NCBI GenBank assembly: GCA_017395635.1
Contig: JAFQOE010000015.1
Coordinates: forward strand, 1-52,575
Reading direction: 5' to 3'
From: Lachnospiraceae bacterium
GTDB lineage: Bacteria; Bacillota; Clostridia; Lachnospirales; Lachnospiraceae
Length of the DNA stretch: 52,575 nucleotides
Positions within the stretch are counted from its first letter, which is position 1. Each line of letters starts with the position of its first letter. Made by a program: the position numbers and the translations under genes. The notes beneath the pieces were generated by a model. That model had not been told where the DNA came from. It saw nothing but the letters and a program-made list of their open reading frames with translations, and made no database searches. Shown here piece by piece: positions 8,968 through 18,249 of this stretch.

Positions 8968-10101
8968 TTATAGAAGAATGCTTTGAATGATATACAACAC
9001 AATCAGGAATCCAAAGTTAATCGCTGTAAACTGTAGGATGTATTTCTTAAGACCAGTCGGATTATGTCTTCGGTATTCCGATATGGTAATCAAACTTGCG
9101 AGGGATGCGATAAGTGTGCCAAGTCCACCTATATTAACTGCAGGTAATAAAGAGGCATAATCCTTGGTAAAGTGTGATAGTAATACCGCACTCGGAACGT
9201 TGCTGATAACCTGACAGGAAAGGATTCCAAATAGTAAAGTGTTCTTTGGTAATAACCAGGAAAAGAAATCGTTTACTGCTGGAATTCGTGCGAGGTTTCC
9301 ACTAAATACAAAGAACACACAGAAGGTCAGCAACAACGGATAGTTTACCTGTTTCAAAGCTTTCTTATCTAAGAAAAACAGTGTAACGGCAATTACAAGC
9401 GTTCCAATTCCGTAAGGAACGATGCGGAATACAATTAATATACTTGCGATGAATAAAATCGAATAGATTATAGTTAGGCGTACATTTAGTGTGTATGCCT
9501 TTTCTTGTTGTAAAGTAAGAGGTGTGTTCTTTACAAAAAGACAACATACAATAATCAATGCGGTTGCAACGAGAAAACTTGGTAGCATAATTTTTACAAA
9601 TTCTACGTTCCCGATGTTGTAATAAGCATATAGGTACAGGTTTTGCGGATTGCCAAAAGGGGTTACCATGCCTCCCAAATTTGCAGCAATATTTTGCATG
9701 ATGAATGTAAAGGCCATTGCATCTTTGTTGTTGGTATTTTTTAGTACATAGTAGCCAAGTGGCAAAAAGGTAAGAAGTGCCATATCATTTGCTAATATCA
9801 TGGAGCCCACAAAAGTGATGAACACAATACCGATAGTGGCATTTCTTAGCGTATGTAATTTCAAGACAATATTTCGACTGATGATTTCGAATACATGGAT
9901 ATGAGCAAATGCACACACTACTGCTAAAGTGCAGAATAATGTGGCAAGGGTTTGCCAGTTAAAGTAACCCAGATATTCTTTATCAACAGGAACAAAAATA
10001 CAGGTAATTAACATTGCAATGATTGCAATGGTCAGTACAAACTGACTCATCATAAAGTGCAAAATTCGATATGCAATTCGTCTTGGATGAATTTGTTTCA
10101 T
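8968..10101 (-). CDS. SLC13/ArsB-like anion permease
   Basis: 377 residues with about ten hydrophobic segments. The stretch 'NLGGMVTPFGNPQNLYLY' (residues about 140-157) is the signature of the ion-transporter superfamily that includes CitMHS, ArsB and SLC13 permeases, and a second half-repeat near the C-terminus has 'SNVPSAVLLSHF'. It should be a secondary transporter for an organic or inorganic anion; the substrate cannot be read. GAGG sits about nine bases before the start. Monocistronic, convergent with degV. Confidence 0.75.
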   Translation of the reverse strand: MKQIHPRRIAYRILHFMMSQFVLTIAIIAMLITCIFVPVDKEYLGYFNWQTLATLFCTLAVVCAFAHIHVFEIISRNIVLKLHTLRNATIGIVFITFVGSMILANDMALLTFLPLGYYVLKNTNNKDAMAFTFIMQNIAANLGGMVTPFGNPQNLYLYAYYNIGNVEFVKIMLPSFLVATALIIVCCLFVKNTPLTLQQEKAYTLNVRLTIIYSILFIASILIVFRIVPYGIGTLVIAVTLFFLDKKALKQVNYPLLLTFCVFFVFSGNLARIPAVNDFFSWLLPKNTLLFGILSCQVISNVPSAVLLSHFTKDYASLLPAVNIGGLGTLIASLASLITISEYRRHNPTGLKKYILQFTAINFGFLIVLYIIQSILL

Positions 10102-10223
10102 AATGAAGAACCTCTTTCTAATATTAAAGCAATAAATTTTGTGATTTTGTAAAACGTAACTATAGAGATAATGAATAATTACGAATAGAGTGTAAATCCA
10201 AGGATTGATTTTAACAGAAGTAG

Positions 10224-10283
10224 GGAAAAAAGCAATATGTCATTTGGACACCGCGCGCGAAGAGTTTGCAAGCAAACTCTTTG
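10224..10283. repeat. dispersed intergenic repeat, copy 3 (3' part only)
   Basis: Only the second half is present: AATATGTC..TTTGGACACCG, the GCGCGCG block (shortened) and the AGAGTTTGC-AA-GCAAACTCT hairpin. Confidence 0.75.
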
Positions 10284-10363
10284 TTTGTGGTGATGTTTTG
10301 TATTGAAGGGATGGTTTAACTTATGTTATTGTTAATGTAATTATTTTTGAAGGAGGAACAATT

Positions 10364-10535
10364 GTGAAGAACATTGTGCTTTTTGATTTGGATGGTGTGA
10401 GAAATACAAAAGGAAAACGAAATTGATTGCATTGGGGTGCTGTATGGCTATGGTAGTGTAGAAGAGTTAGAAAAGGCTGGGGCAGATTATATTGCAGAAC
10501 AACCGAAAGATATACTAGCTATAATTCAGGAGTAA
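10364..10535 (+). pseudogene. HAD-family phosphatase remnant (internal deletion)
   Basis: AAGGAGGA and a GTG start open a frame with the HAD motif I IVLFDLDGV, which stops after 20 codons. In another frame the DNA at once continues with 'IGVLYGYGSVEELEKAGADY' and 'PKDILAIIQE', the motif IV region and C-terminus of phosphoglycolate-phosphatase-like HAD enzymes. The cap domain and middle (perhaps 150 residues) are gone and the join is out of frame, so no active enzyme can be made. Confidence 0.7.
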
Positions 10536-10586
10536 AGATGTATGTTGATGAAACCTAAGCGATACATTATAGAAATGTGTGAAGAG

Positions 10587-10617
10587 TCGTAACTATGAAG
10601 GTACTGAATAGTTACGA
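10587..10617. repeat. short hairpin repeat, copy B
   Basis: TCGTAACTAT-GAAGGTACTGA-ATAGTTACGA has a perfect 10-bp stem. It is the sister of 7858-7887. A weaker partial match is at about 41940-41962. Confidence 0.65.
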
Positions 10618-10656
10618 AGAGACTAAGAATTTTGAGTGTTTTTAGGTAGAAAAGCA

Positions 10657-10685
10657 TTGAGAAAATGTATAAAATCGAGTATTAT
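10657..10685 (+). promoter_or_regulatory. sigma-A-type promoter of the amino-acid ABC transporter
   Basis: TTGAGA, 17 bases, TATTAT. Transcription would start near 10692, after the most upstream in-frame ATG (10665), so translation must begin further down. Confidence 0.55.
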
Positions 10686-10766
10686 GGAGAACAGTGTGTG
10701 GGTTATGAATTGCCCTATCAATTCAAATACAATGTGAGGAGAGCAGAGAACTCTGCAAAACGAAAG

Positions 10767-12326
10767 ATGACGCGTATATTTAAACAAAAAATGGATTACA
10801 AGTTAAAAACACGTTATATGGTGTTTGCTATGCTGATGCTATTGGTCGCTACATTTAGTTTTGGCTGTGGCAAGGAGAAAACAGACGAGAAAGAAGTTAA
10901 GGTAGTCAAGAGTGTGGATGATTTAGAGGGAGCCAATATTGGTGTTCAACTAGGAACGACAGGTGACATCTATGCAACGGACTATGAAAAAAAAGGCACT
11001 GCAAAGCTTTCGAGATTTAACAAGGGTGCAGATGCGGTACAAGCATTAAAGCAGAATAAAGTAGATTGTGTGATTATTGATGAGCAACCGGCAAAAGCCT
11101 TTGTAGAAAAGAATGCAGAACTGACTATTTTGGAAGAGGAATTTGCTGTTGAGGAATATGCAATCTGTATTGCGAAGGAAAATACTAAGTTAAAAAATGA
11201 GATTAATACGGCTTTGGGAGAATTGCAATCGGAAGGTGTTGTTGCAGATATTATTAAGAATTATATTGGTGATGATACAAAGGGAAAGACACCATATGTT
11301 TCGCCAAATGATGTGGATAGAAGCAATGGAACACTTACAATGGCAACTAATGTAGGATTTCCACCATATGAGTATTTTGAAAACGGAGAGCCAACAGGTA
11401 TTGATGTGGATATGGCACAGGCAATTGCAGACAAGTTGGGCATGGAGTTAGTAATAACGGATATGGAATTTGACGCCATTATTATGGCGGTACAATCCGG
11501 TAAAGCTGATATTGGTGTTGCTGGTATGACGGTGACAGAGGATCGATTGAAAAATATCGATTTTACAGATTCTTATACTACTGCAAAACAGGTGATTATT
11601 GTTAAGGATAAGACTGTTGTGGCGCAGAGAAGTTTTAAGGAAAGATTGTACGATTCTTTTATAAGTGATAATCGCTGGCAGTATATTGTCAAAGGTTTGG
11701 GAAATACCATCTTGATTACAATTTGTGCCGGATTGATTGGTATCGCTTTAGGATTTTTGATCGCAGTTGTGCGTGTAGCTAATGATAGGAGTGGAGAAAA
11801 AACACTTGCGTTATCCATTGCTAATGTTATAGCTCAGGTTTACTTGACAGTATTTCGTGGTACACCGGTATTAGCACAGCTTATGATTATGTATTATGTA
11901 GTATTTGGTGCAATGAAGATTAATCCGGTTATTGCTGCAATTCTTGCATTTGGTTTGAATTCGGGTGCTTATGTGGCAGAGGCAATTCGTTCCGGTATTA
12001 TTGGTATTGAGATTGGACAATTTGAAGCAGGACGTAGTTTAGGTTTTAGCTATAGTAAAACAATGATACACATTATATTGCCACAGGGTATTAAGAATTC
12101 TTTGCCAGCTATGTGTAATGAGTTTATTTCCTTGTTGAAGGAAAGTTCGATTGTAGGTTATGTTGGTTTGGTGGATGTAATGAAGGGTGCTGATATTATT
12201 CGAAGTAACACCTACGAAGCGTTAATACCATTGGTGACAGTAGCGTTGGTATACTTAGCAATTGTTATGTTGATGACAGCAGGAGTGAATCGTTTGGAAA
12301 GGAGATTGAAGAGAGATGCTAGATAA
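10767..12326 (+). CDS. polar amino-acid ABC transporter: binding protein (permuted) fused to permease
   Basis: About 519 residues. A lipoprotein-like signal (hydrophobic [12 protein letters not shown]) is followed by a solute-binding region and then a His/Glu/Gln-type ABC permease (residues about 320-515, several membrane segments, with the EAA-like loop '[20 protein letters not shown]'). The binding region is in unusual order: the lobe-2 part ('[15 protein letters not shown]' to the return strand '[12 protein letters not shown]') comes before the lobe-1 part ('[20 protein letters not shown]' to '[11 protein letters not shown]'), reversed from ordinary GlnH-like proteins. The next gene supplies the ATPase, overlapping by 11 bases. 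The start is uncertain: 10767 or 10791. The apparent ribosome site GAGGAG near 10736 is separated from it by a small hairpin GCAGAG-AA-CTCTGC. Confidence 0.8.
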   Translation: MTRIFKQKMDYKLKTRYMVFAMLMLLVATFSFGCGKEKTDEKEVKVVKSVDDLEGANIGVQLGTTGDIYATDYEKKGTAKLSRFNKGADAVQALKQNKVDCVIIDEQPAKAFVEKNAELTILEEEFAVEEYAICIAKENTKLKNEINTALGELQSEGVVADIIKNYIGDDTKGKTPYVSPNDVDRSNGTLTMATNVGFPPYEYFENGEPTGIDVDMAQAIADKLGMELVITDMEFDAIIMAVQSGKADIGVAGMTVTEDRLKNIDFTDSYTTAKQVIIVKDKTVVAQRSFKERLYDSFISDNRWQYIVKGLGNTILITICAGLIGIALGFLIAVVRVANDRSGEKTLALSIANVIAQVYLTVFRGTPVLAQLMIMYYVVFGAMKINPVIAAILAFGLNSGAYVAEAIRSGIIGIEIGQFEAGRSLGFSYSKTMIHIILPQGIKNSLPAMCNEFISLLKESSIVGYVGLVDVMKGADIIRSNTYEALIPLVTVALVYLAIVMLMTAGVNRLERRLKRDAR

Positions 12327-13056
12327 AGATGTGTTGATAGAAGTGAAAGACTTATGCAAGTCTTATGGTGAGAATACAGTATTAGAGAACCTTAGCACTA
12401 ATATTTATAAAGGTGAAGTAATTGCTATCATTGGTCCTTCTGGATGTGGTAAATCTACATTTTTGCGTTCTCTGAATCTTTTGGAACGTCCGGAGTCAGG
12501 CTCTATTCGCTTCAATGGGGTGGATATTACAGATAAGAAAGTGAATATCAATAAGGTTCGTGAGAAAATAGGAATGGTATTTCAACAGTTTAATCTCTTC
12601 CCTAACATGACGGTAAAAGAAAACATTATGTTAGCACCTGTAAAGCTAAAGATTATGGGTAAGGAACAGGCATCCACAAAGGCTGATGAGTTGTTAAAAC
12701 GAGTAGGATTAAGTGATAAGGCAGATGCATATCCAGGTAATTTATCTGGTGGACAAAAACAGCGTATTGCGATTGCAAGAACCATGGCAATGAATCCGGA
12801 TGTAATTTTGTTCGATGAGCCAACTTCAGCGCTTGACCCAGAGATGGTTGGAGAAGTTTTGGAAATTATGAAAGAACTTGCATCGGATGGAATGACGATG
12901 GTTGTAGTAACTCATGAAATGGGCTTTGCAAGAGAGGTTGCCAGTCGTGTAATTTTCATTGATGAGAAGCAGATTATGGAAGATACTACACCACAGGAAT
13001 TCTTTGATAATCCAAAGAATCAGAGATTGAAAGATTTCTTGTCAAAGGTGAAATGA
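12316..13056 (+). CDS. polar amino-acid ABC transporter ATP-binding protein (GlnQ-like)
   Basis: 246 residues, full length for the family. Walker [10 protein letters not shown] (about residues 39-47), Q-loop in MVFQQFNLF, signature LSGGQKQR, Walker [15 protein letters not shown] and the H-loop histidine in VVTHEMGFA are all intact. It powers the upstream binding-permease fusion; the two genes overlap by 11 bases, so they are translationally coupled. The substrate is probably glutamine or another polar amino acid by family. A terminator follows. Confidence 0.93.
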   Translation: MLDKDVLIEVKDLCKSYGENTVLENLSTNIYKGEVIAIIGPSGCGKSTFLRSLNLLERPESGSIRFNGVDITDKKVNINKVREKIGMVFQQFNLFPNMTVKENIMLAPVKLKIMGKEQASTKADELLKRVGLSDKADAYPGNLSGGQKQRIAIARTMAMNPDVILFDEPTSALDPEMVGEVLEIMKELASDGMTMVVVTHEMGFAREVASRVIFIDEKQIMEDTTPQEFFDNPKNQRLKDFLSKVK

Positions 13057-13136
13057 CATGTGAAAACCGAGATGCTGCTATTTAGACTAGAAAGAAGCTG
13101 GGCAAGTATTTTGAGAATATATTGATATGTTATGCA

Positions 13137-13169
13137 GGGCAACCATGAAAATGGTTGCCCTTTCTTTTG
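13137..13169 (+). terminator. terminator of the amino-acid ABC operon
   Basis: GGGCAACCAT-GAAA-ATGGTTGCCC followed by TTTCTTTT: a perfect 10-bp stem with a GAAA loop. Confidence 0.92.
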
Positions 13170-13226
13170 TCTATGTGTTACTATGGAAGATAGTGATAAT
13201 ATGAAATTCAGGGAGGATTTATTGTT

Positions 13227-14537
13227 ATGAATTGCATACATGTACCAAAGATTTTAATGCCGAATGCAGATACGGATTTATATAAATGGTCCGTTGTGGC
13301 TTGTGATCAGTTTACATCGCAGCCGGAGTATTGGAAGAAAACAGAAAGTAAAGTTGGTGATGCGCCATCTACGTTGAAGTTAACATTGCCGGAGGTTTAT
13401 CTGGAAACAGAGGATGAGCAAGCACGAGTAGCTGCAATCCATGCAACCATGGAACAGTATCTTTCCGATGGAACTTTACAGGAGTATCCAAAGGGTTTTA
13501 TGTTGATTGAGAGAAGTTTTGGGAAGAAATATGCAAGAAATGGGTTGATTGTAGAAGTGGATTTGGAAACTTATGAATACAAAAAAGGCGCACACAGCCT
13601 TACGAGACCAACCGAGATGACGGTAGAGGAGAGAATACCGCCACGTCTTCGTGTAAGACAGAATGCAACGGTGGAGATTCCGCATATTATGTTATTGATT
13701 GATGATCCGGAAGAAACCGTAATTGAACCATTGATGGCGAGAAAGCAGGAATTTGAACAGGTATATGATACGGATTTGATGCAGAAGGGTGGACATATCG
13801 CTGGCTGGTTTATTCCAGAGGGAATGGAGACAGACCGAATTATGGGCTTGATAGAGCAGTTGGCAGATAGAGCAACATTTAATGCCAGATATGGATTACT
13901 AGAAGATTATCCGCTGTTGAATTTTGCGGTGGGAGATGGAAACCACTCCATGGCGACGGCGAAGGCAGCTTGGGAGAATATTAAGCAAAACTTAAGTGAA
14001 GCAGAGTGTGAGAATCATCCTGCAAGATATTGTCTTTGTGAAATTGTGAATATTCATGATAAGAGTTTGGAGATTGAGCCAATTCACAGAGTTGTGTTCA
14101 ATGTAGAGGAAGATGATTTGTTAAAAGCAGCAGAGGAGTATTACCGTGCATATGGCTGTAAGTTATCTGTGCGTGATGCGGCAAGAGAACCTTATGCAAC
14201 TTCTACGGAACATGCATTTGTACTCTGTTCTACAGAGGGACGCAAATTTATTAAGGTGGAGAATCCGGCTTGGGGAATTGCGGTTGCGACCCTTCAGAAT
14301 TTCCTGGATGATTATCTTGCAAAGAATAAATTAAGCAAAATTGATTACATACACGGAATTGACGTGGTAGATAGTTTGAGTTCTCAAATAGGCAATGTGG
14401 GATTTATCTTGCCAGAGGTAAAAAAAGAGGACTTATTCATTGGTGTAATCAAGGATGGTGTGCTTCCAAGAAAGACATTTTCTATGGGAGAGGCCAATGA
14501 AAAGAGATATTACATGGAGTGCAAGAAAATTGTGTAG
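13227..14537 (+). CDS. DUF1015 family protein
   Basis: 436 residues, a normal length for DUF1015. The family blocks are visible: 'VVACDQFTSQPEYW' near the N-terminus, 'RLRVRQNATVEIPHIMLLID' about residue 140, and 'AVGDGNHSMATAKAAWE' about residue 236, where the GDGNHS segment is the most conserved part and a likely active or binding site. The family is widespread in anaerobes and its function is not settled. GGAGG about ten bases before ATG 13227 fits. Cytoplasmic; monocistronic between two terminated units. Confidence 0.85.
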   Translation: MNCIHVPKILMPNADTDLYKWSVVACDQFTSQPEYWKKTESKVGDAPSTLKLTLPEVYLETEDEQARVAAIHATMEQYLSDGTLQEYPKGFMLIERSFGKKYARNGLIVEVDLETYEYKKGAHSLTRPTEMTVEERIPPRLRVRQNATVEIPHIMLLIDDPEETVIEPLMARKQEFEQVYDTDLMQKGGHIAGWFIPEGMETDRIMGLIEQLADRATFNARYGLLEDYPLLNFAVGDGNHSMATAKAAWENIKQNLSEAECENHPARYCLCEIVNIHDKSLEIEPIHRVVFNVEEDDLLKAAEEYYRAYGCKLSVRDAAREPYATSTEHAFVLCSTEGRKFIKVENPAWGIAVATLQNFLDDYLAKNKLSKIDYIHGIDVVDSLSSQIGNVGFILPEVKKEDLFIGVIKDGVLPRKTFSMGEANEKRYYMECKKIV

Positions 14538-14588
14538 ATATAACGTGTATGAGTTATCAGAAAACTTGTGCGAAAGTTCTTTAAAATT

Positions 14589-14618
14589 CTGATAATACAT
14601 GTTATAATTAACGCATTA
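14589..14618 (+). promoter_or_regulatory. promoter before the cytidylate-kinase-like gene
   Basis: CTGATA, 18 bases, TATAAT. The leader to the start codon is about 35 bases. Confidence 0.45.
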
Positions 14619-14658
14619 ACAGGGGCTGACACAGTCTTGCAGAAAGAAGGTAGATGTT

Positions 14659-15261
14659 ATGGGGAAGCAGATTATTATTTCAGTCGGTAGAGAGTTTGGT
14701 AGCGGTGGTCATGAGATTGCAGAGAAACTTGCAAAACACTATGATATTCCACTTTATGGAAAAGAAATTTTTCAACATATTGAAGAGAATGGTTCTATCA
14801 GTGCAGATGTAGCAAAGTATTTTGATGAGAAACCGGTGAATCCGATTTTTTATCCGGTATCTTTTGATGGCAATTATCTTCCGCTTGAACAGACGGTAGC
14901 GAATCACATTTTTGACTTTATACGCAAGAAAGGTGTGGAGGAGCAGGAGTCCTTTGTAATCGTTGGTCGCTGTGCAGAATATGTATTGAGGGATAATCCG
15001 AATATGTTAAGTATATTCATATTAGGAGACAAAGAGACTAAGAAAAAACGTGTTATGGAGAAATTCAACCTGGATGAAAAAGCCGCTTTGAATCGAATGA
15101 AGAAAGAGGATAAAATGCGTAAAACATATCACAATTTCTATGCAGATGGTAAGTGGGGAGATTCCAGAAGTTATGATGTATGCTTGAATAGTTCTACATT
15201 AGGTATTGATAAAACAGTGGATGCATTGATTACCTACATTGATTCATTTATGGCAAAGTAA
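14659..15261 (+). CDS. cytidylate-kinase-like family protein
   Basis: 200 residues. The N-terminus IISVGREFGSGGHEIAEKLA is a P-loop of the cytidylate-kinase-like family, where G-R-E-F-G-S-G-G replaces the standard Walker A. Conserved downstream blocks include FVIVGRCAEYVL (about residue 97) and a lid region rich in Lys/Arg (TKKKRVMEKF, MRKTYHNFYAD). By family it is a nucleotide kinase, but the substrate has not been established for this subgroup and a separate cmk is normally present elsewhere. It has its own promoter and terminator. Confidence 0.85.
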   Translation: MGKQIIISVGREFGSGGHEIAEKLAKHYDIPLYGKEIFQHIEENGSISADVAKYFDEKPVNPIFYPVSFDGNYLPLEQTVANHIFDFIRKKGVEEQESFVIVGRCAEYVLRDNPNMLSIFILGDKETKKKRVMEKFNLDEKAALNRMKKEDKMRKTYHNFYADGKWGDSRSYDVCLNSSTLGIDKTVDALITYIDSFMAK

Positions 15262-15275
15262 TATTGAACGATTGG

Positions 15276-15338
15276 GAACCGGGTTTCCTTGTTTTGACTG
15301 TAGTAACAGTTGGCACAGGAACCTGGTTCTGTTTCTGT
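15276..15338 (+). terminator. imperfect stem-loop terminator
   Basis: GAACCGGGTTTCCTTG and CAGGAACCTGGTTC pair with a mismatch and a bulge across a loop of about 25 bases, followed by a TGTTTCTGTT tail. Confidence 0.6.
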
Positions 15339-15412
15339 TAATAATAGACAATCCTTTCAAAGTCGGTTAAAATATAGATAATTGTGCTATAACAATTGAA
15401 AGGAGAAATATT

Positions 15413-15757
15413 ATGCCATTTATTGATTCAAAAGTAAGTGTATCTATTAGTGAGGAACAGGAAAAGGAATTGAAGACGAGATTAGGTCAGGCAATTGCAT
15501 TGATTCCGGGTAAGAGTGAATCATGGTTGATGACAGGATTTCAAGATAATTATCATTTATATTTTAGAGGAGATAATAGCCAGCCAGTTGCTTATATTGA
15601 AGTAAAAGTGTATGGAAGTGAGAATCCAACGGCCTTTGATGCGTTGACAGGAGAGATTTGTAAGATTTTTAACGAGGTATTGGGAATTGCGCCGGATCAT
15701 ATTTATGTGAAGTATGAAGCAGTCAAGAATTGGGGCTGGAATGGGGCAAACTTCTAA
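15413..15757 (+). CDS. MIF/4-oxalocrotonate-like tautomerase
   Basis: 114 residues, the size of macrophage-migration-inhibitory-factor homologues. After Met removal the chain starts with Pro (MPFIDSKVSV), the catalytic base of the superfamily. The pattern 'NPTAFDALTGEICKIFNEVLG..PDHIYVKY' matches the C-terminal half of MIF. It should catalyse keto-enol tautomerisation of phenylpyruvate-like substrates in vitro; its role in the cell is unknown. AAAGGAGA precedes the ATG. The ClC gene starts 60 bases later, so the two may be co-transcribed. Confidence 0.88.
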   Translation: MPFIDSKVSVSISEEQEKELKTRLGQAIALIPGKSESWLMTGFQDNYHLYFRGDNSQPVAYIEVKVYGSENPTAFDALTGEICKIFNEVLGIAPDHIYVKYEAVKNWGWNGANF

Positions 15758-15816
15758 TATTTCAGAGCCATACAAGAGATAAATGCAGTTTGAAAAAGAG
15801 GGGAATACATAAGAAA

Positions 15817-17106
15817 ATGTCAAATAAGCGTAATGAACGTAACGGAAAAGTTCTTGTTCAATATTATTTTAGCAGAATAAAACACAATGGATTGAGCTTG
15901 TTAAAATGGATTACAATCGCATTTTTGACAGGTTATATTGTAGGTGGTATCAGTAGTCTGTTTTCATTTACTTTATCCGGTGTTACGAGTTTTCGAGAAC
16001 AACATCCTTGGATGTTTTATTGCTTGCCGCTGGCAGGTGTTATGATTGTATTTTTATACAAAAAGATAGGAAAAGAGGATGGTGGAACGAATCAGGTTTT
16101 TTCTGCAGTTCGAGCTAAGGATGAAGTACCGTTTCGCTCTGCTCCGTTAATTTTTTTCTCGACTGCCTTAACCCATTTGGTAGGTGGTTCGGCGGGACGA
16201 GAAGGTGCGGCAATTCAGTTGGGTGGAAGTATTGGTAATCAGCTTGGAAGATGGATGAAGTTAGATGAAGCGGATATGCATGTAATTGTTATGTGTGGTA
16301 TGAGTGCAGCCTTTTCGGCTTTGTTTGGTACTCCGATGGCGGCGGCAATCTTTGCAATGGAAGTGGTAAGTGTAGGAGTCATGTACTACACAGCCCTACT
16401 TCCGTGTGTGGTTTCTGCGTTAATTGCTACGAATTTTGCAGCTACTATGGGAATTCATCCGGAGGCTTTTCATGTTAGTGGGATTCCGGAACTTACCATG
16501 ATGAATGGAGTGAAAATGGGTGTGATTGCACTTGGCTGTGCAGGAATTAGTACCATTTTCTGTATGTTATTAAAGCAGACAGGAGATATTCTTCGTAAGA
16601 AATTAAAGAATAGTTATGTACGAGTACTAGTGATAGGTGCTTTAATTGTTTTGTTGACAACCCTGCTTCAAACAACAGATTACATGGGTGCAGGAACGAA
16701 TTTAATTACAGCAGCAATCGAAGGTGGGGAAGCGGATTCTCTGGCTTTTTTTTGGAAAATGATATTAACGGTGTTAACCATGAAAATAGGATTTCGTGGT
16801 GGTGAGATTGTGCCTTCTTTCTGTATTGGGGCAACATTTGGATGTGTGTTTGGAAGTATATCCGGTCTTTCGCCATCTCTTTGTGCTGCGGCAGGAATGG
16901 TTGCAGTATTTTGTGGTGTGACGAATTGTCCAATTACATCTATTTTGATTGCATTTGAGTTGTTCGGATTCAAAGGGTGCTCGTATTATTTGATTGCGGT
17001 AGCAGTGAGTTATGCTGCATCAGGATATTACAGCTTATATAAGGATCAGAAAATTGTGTATTCAAAGTATAAGGCTAAATATGTGAATAAGAGTACGCAT
17101 ATGTAA
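15817..17106 (+). CDS. ClC family anion transporter, CLC-F (fluoride)-like
   Basis: 429 residues with about ten hydrophobic segments. The gate motif GREG in GGSAGREGAAIQLGGS holds the gating glutamate, and 'FGTPMAAAIFAMEV' and 'GGEIVPSFCIGATFG' are further ClC signatures. The chloride-filter motif GSGIP is replaced by GGTNQ, and the stretch 'VPFRSAPLIFF..ALTHLVGGSAGREG' reads like fluoride-proton antiporters of the CLC-F branch; this subgrouping is from memory of the family and is inference. The start at 15817 has GAGGGG somewhat far upstream (13 bases); the longer frame from 15730 overlaps the tautomerase gene. Confidence 0.85.
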   Translation: MSNKRNERNGKVLVQYYFSRIKHNGLSLLKWITIAFLTGYIVGGISSLFSFTLSGVTSFREQHPWMFYCLPLAGVMIVFLYKKIGKEDGGTNQVFSAVRAKDEVPFRSAPLIFFSTALTHLVGGSAGREGAAIQLGGSIGNQLGRWMKLDEADMHVIVMCGMSAAFSALFGTPMAAAIFAMEVVSVGVMYYTALLPCVVSALIATNFAATMGIHPEAFHVSGIPELTMMNGVKMGVIALGCAGISTIFCMLLKQTGDILRKKLKNSYVRVLVIGALIVLLTTLLQTTDYMGAGTNLITAAIEGGEADSLAFFWKMILTVLTMKIGFRGGEIVPSFCIGATFGCVFGSISGLSPSLCAAAGMVAVFCGVTNCPITSILIAFELFGFKGCSYYLIAVAVSYAASGYYSLYKDQKIVYSKYKAKYVNKSTHM

Positions 17107-17196
17107 AAGAATAATAACACGACAAAGAAATCGCCAACGAGAATGTAACTGCGAATATATGGAACAGTGGTAGAGGGCAATATAAAGGAGGAAACC

Positions 17197-18111
17197 ATGC
17201 AACGGGTAAAACAAGAAATCAAAAAAGCTGTCAAAGGTAAAGATCAAGTGATAGAAAAGGTATTAGCTGCAATGTTAGCAGGTGGTCATATTTTGCTGGA
17301 GGATATTCCGGGTGTAGGTAAGACCACACTTGCAATGGCGATTGCTAAATCGATGTCCTTAAGTTATAAGCGTGTGCAGTTTACTCCGGATGTGTTGCCA
17401 AGTGATATTGTTGGTTTTTCTATGTATAATCAGGATAGTAAGACCTTTGAATATCAACAGGGAGCGGTTTGTTGTAATTTGTTTTTGGCAGATGAGATTA
17501 ACCGTACCTCGCCAAAGACACAGTCGGCATTATTGGAAGTAATGGAAGAAGGCAATGTTACGGTAGATGGTGTGACTAGACAGTTGCCGGATCCGTTTGT
17601 GGTAATTGCAACGGAGAATCCATTGGGTTCTTCCGGAACGCAGATGTTGCCAGAGTCACAGCTGGACCGTTTTATGGTGTGTCTGTCTATGGGTTATCCG
17701 GAGCATGAGGCGGCGGTGAATATTTTGAAGGATAATGCACATAAGCCGATTTCGACTTTACAGAATGTAATTACAGTTGAGGAGTTTGTAGAGCTTCGAA
17801 AAAGGACCAATGACATGTATGTGCATGACTCCATTTACGAATACATTGTTACGCTTGTAGAGGGAACAAGAACCAATCCGTTATTCTCAATGGGTGCCAG
17901 TCCACGTGGCAGTATTGCATTACTTCGTATGGCAAAGGCAATGGCGGTTTTGAATGATAGGGATTATGTGACACCGGAGGATATCCGTAATGTATTTGTG
18001 GATGTGTTAGGTCATAGGGTGAAGCTTAGTACCAAGGCAAGAGCTGAGGGAAAGAATATACAAGCAGCATTAAATGCGTTATTTAGTGAGGTTAATGTTC
18101 CTAGAACATAA
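17197..18111 (+). CDS. MoxR family AAA+ ATPase
   Basis: 304 residues. Walker A is GVGKTTLAMA (about residues 40-49), Walker B LFLADEINR (about 99-107), sensor 1 in VVIATENPLG and sensor 2 in GASPRGSIALL. MoxR ATPases act as chaperones that activate or assemble partner proteins, often VWA or DUF58 proteins. Here it opens a MoxR / DUF58 / transglutaminase series, the usual arrangement. AAAGGAGG six bases before ATG 17197 decides the start. Confidence 0.93.
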   Translation: MQRVKQEIKKAVKGKDQVIEKVLAAMLAGGHILLEDIPGVGKTTLAMAIAKSMSLSYKRVQFTPDVLPSDIVGFSMYNQDSKTFEYQQGAVCCNLFLADEINRTSPKTQSALLEVMEEGNVTVDGVTRQLPDPFVVIATENPLGSSGTQMLPESQLDRFMVCLSMGYPEHEAAVNILKDNAHKPISTLQNVITVEEFVELRKRTNDMYVHDSIYEYIVTLVEGTRTNPLFSMGASPRGSIALLRMAKAMAVLNDRDYVTPEDIRNVFVDVLGHRVKLSTKARAEGKNIQAALNALFSEVNVPRT

Positions 18112-18249
18112 TGTCGAACTTAGTACCGTTACGCATTGTGGCAAGTGCGAACGTCCTGCATTGGTTTGTTAAATTTGTACAAGCATTACAATACAAACTT
18201 GAGTTTCGCAAACGCCTAATAAGATACAAAATCAACGAGGAGGAAAAGT

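Noticed and set aside
14146..14334. Plus-strand frame inside the DUF1015 gene
   Set aside because: It is wholly within the DUF1015 gene in another frame, with no ribosome site or known motif.
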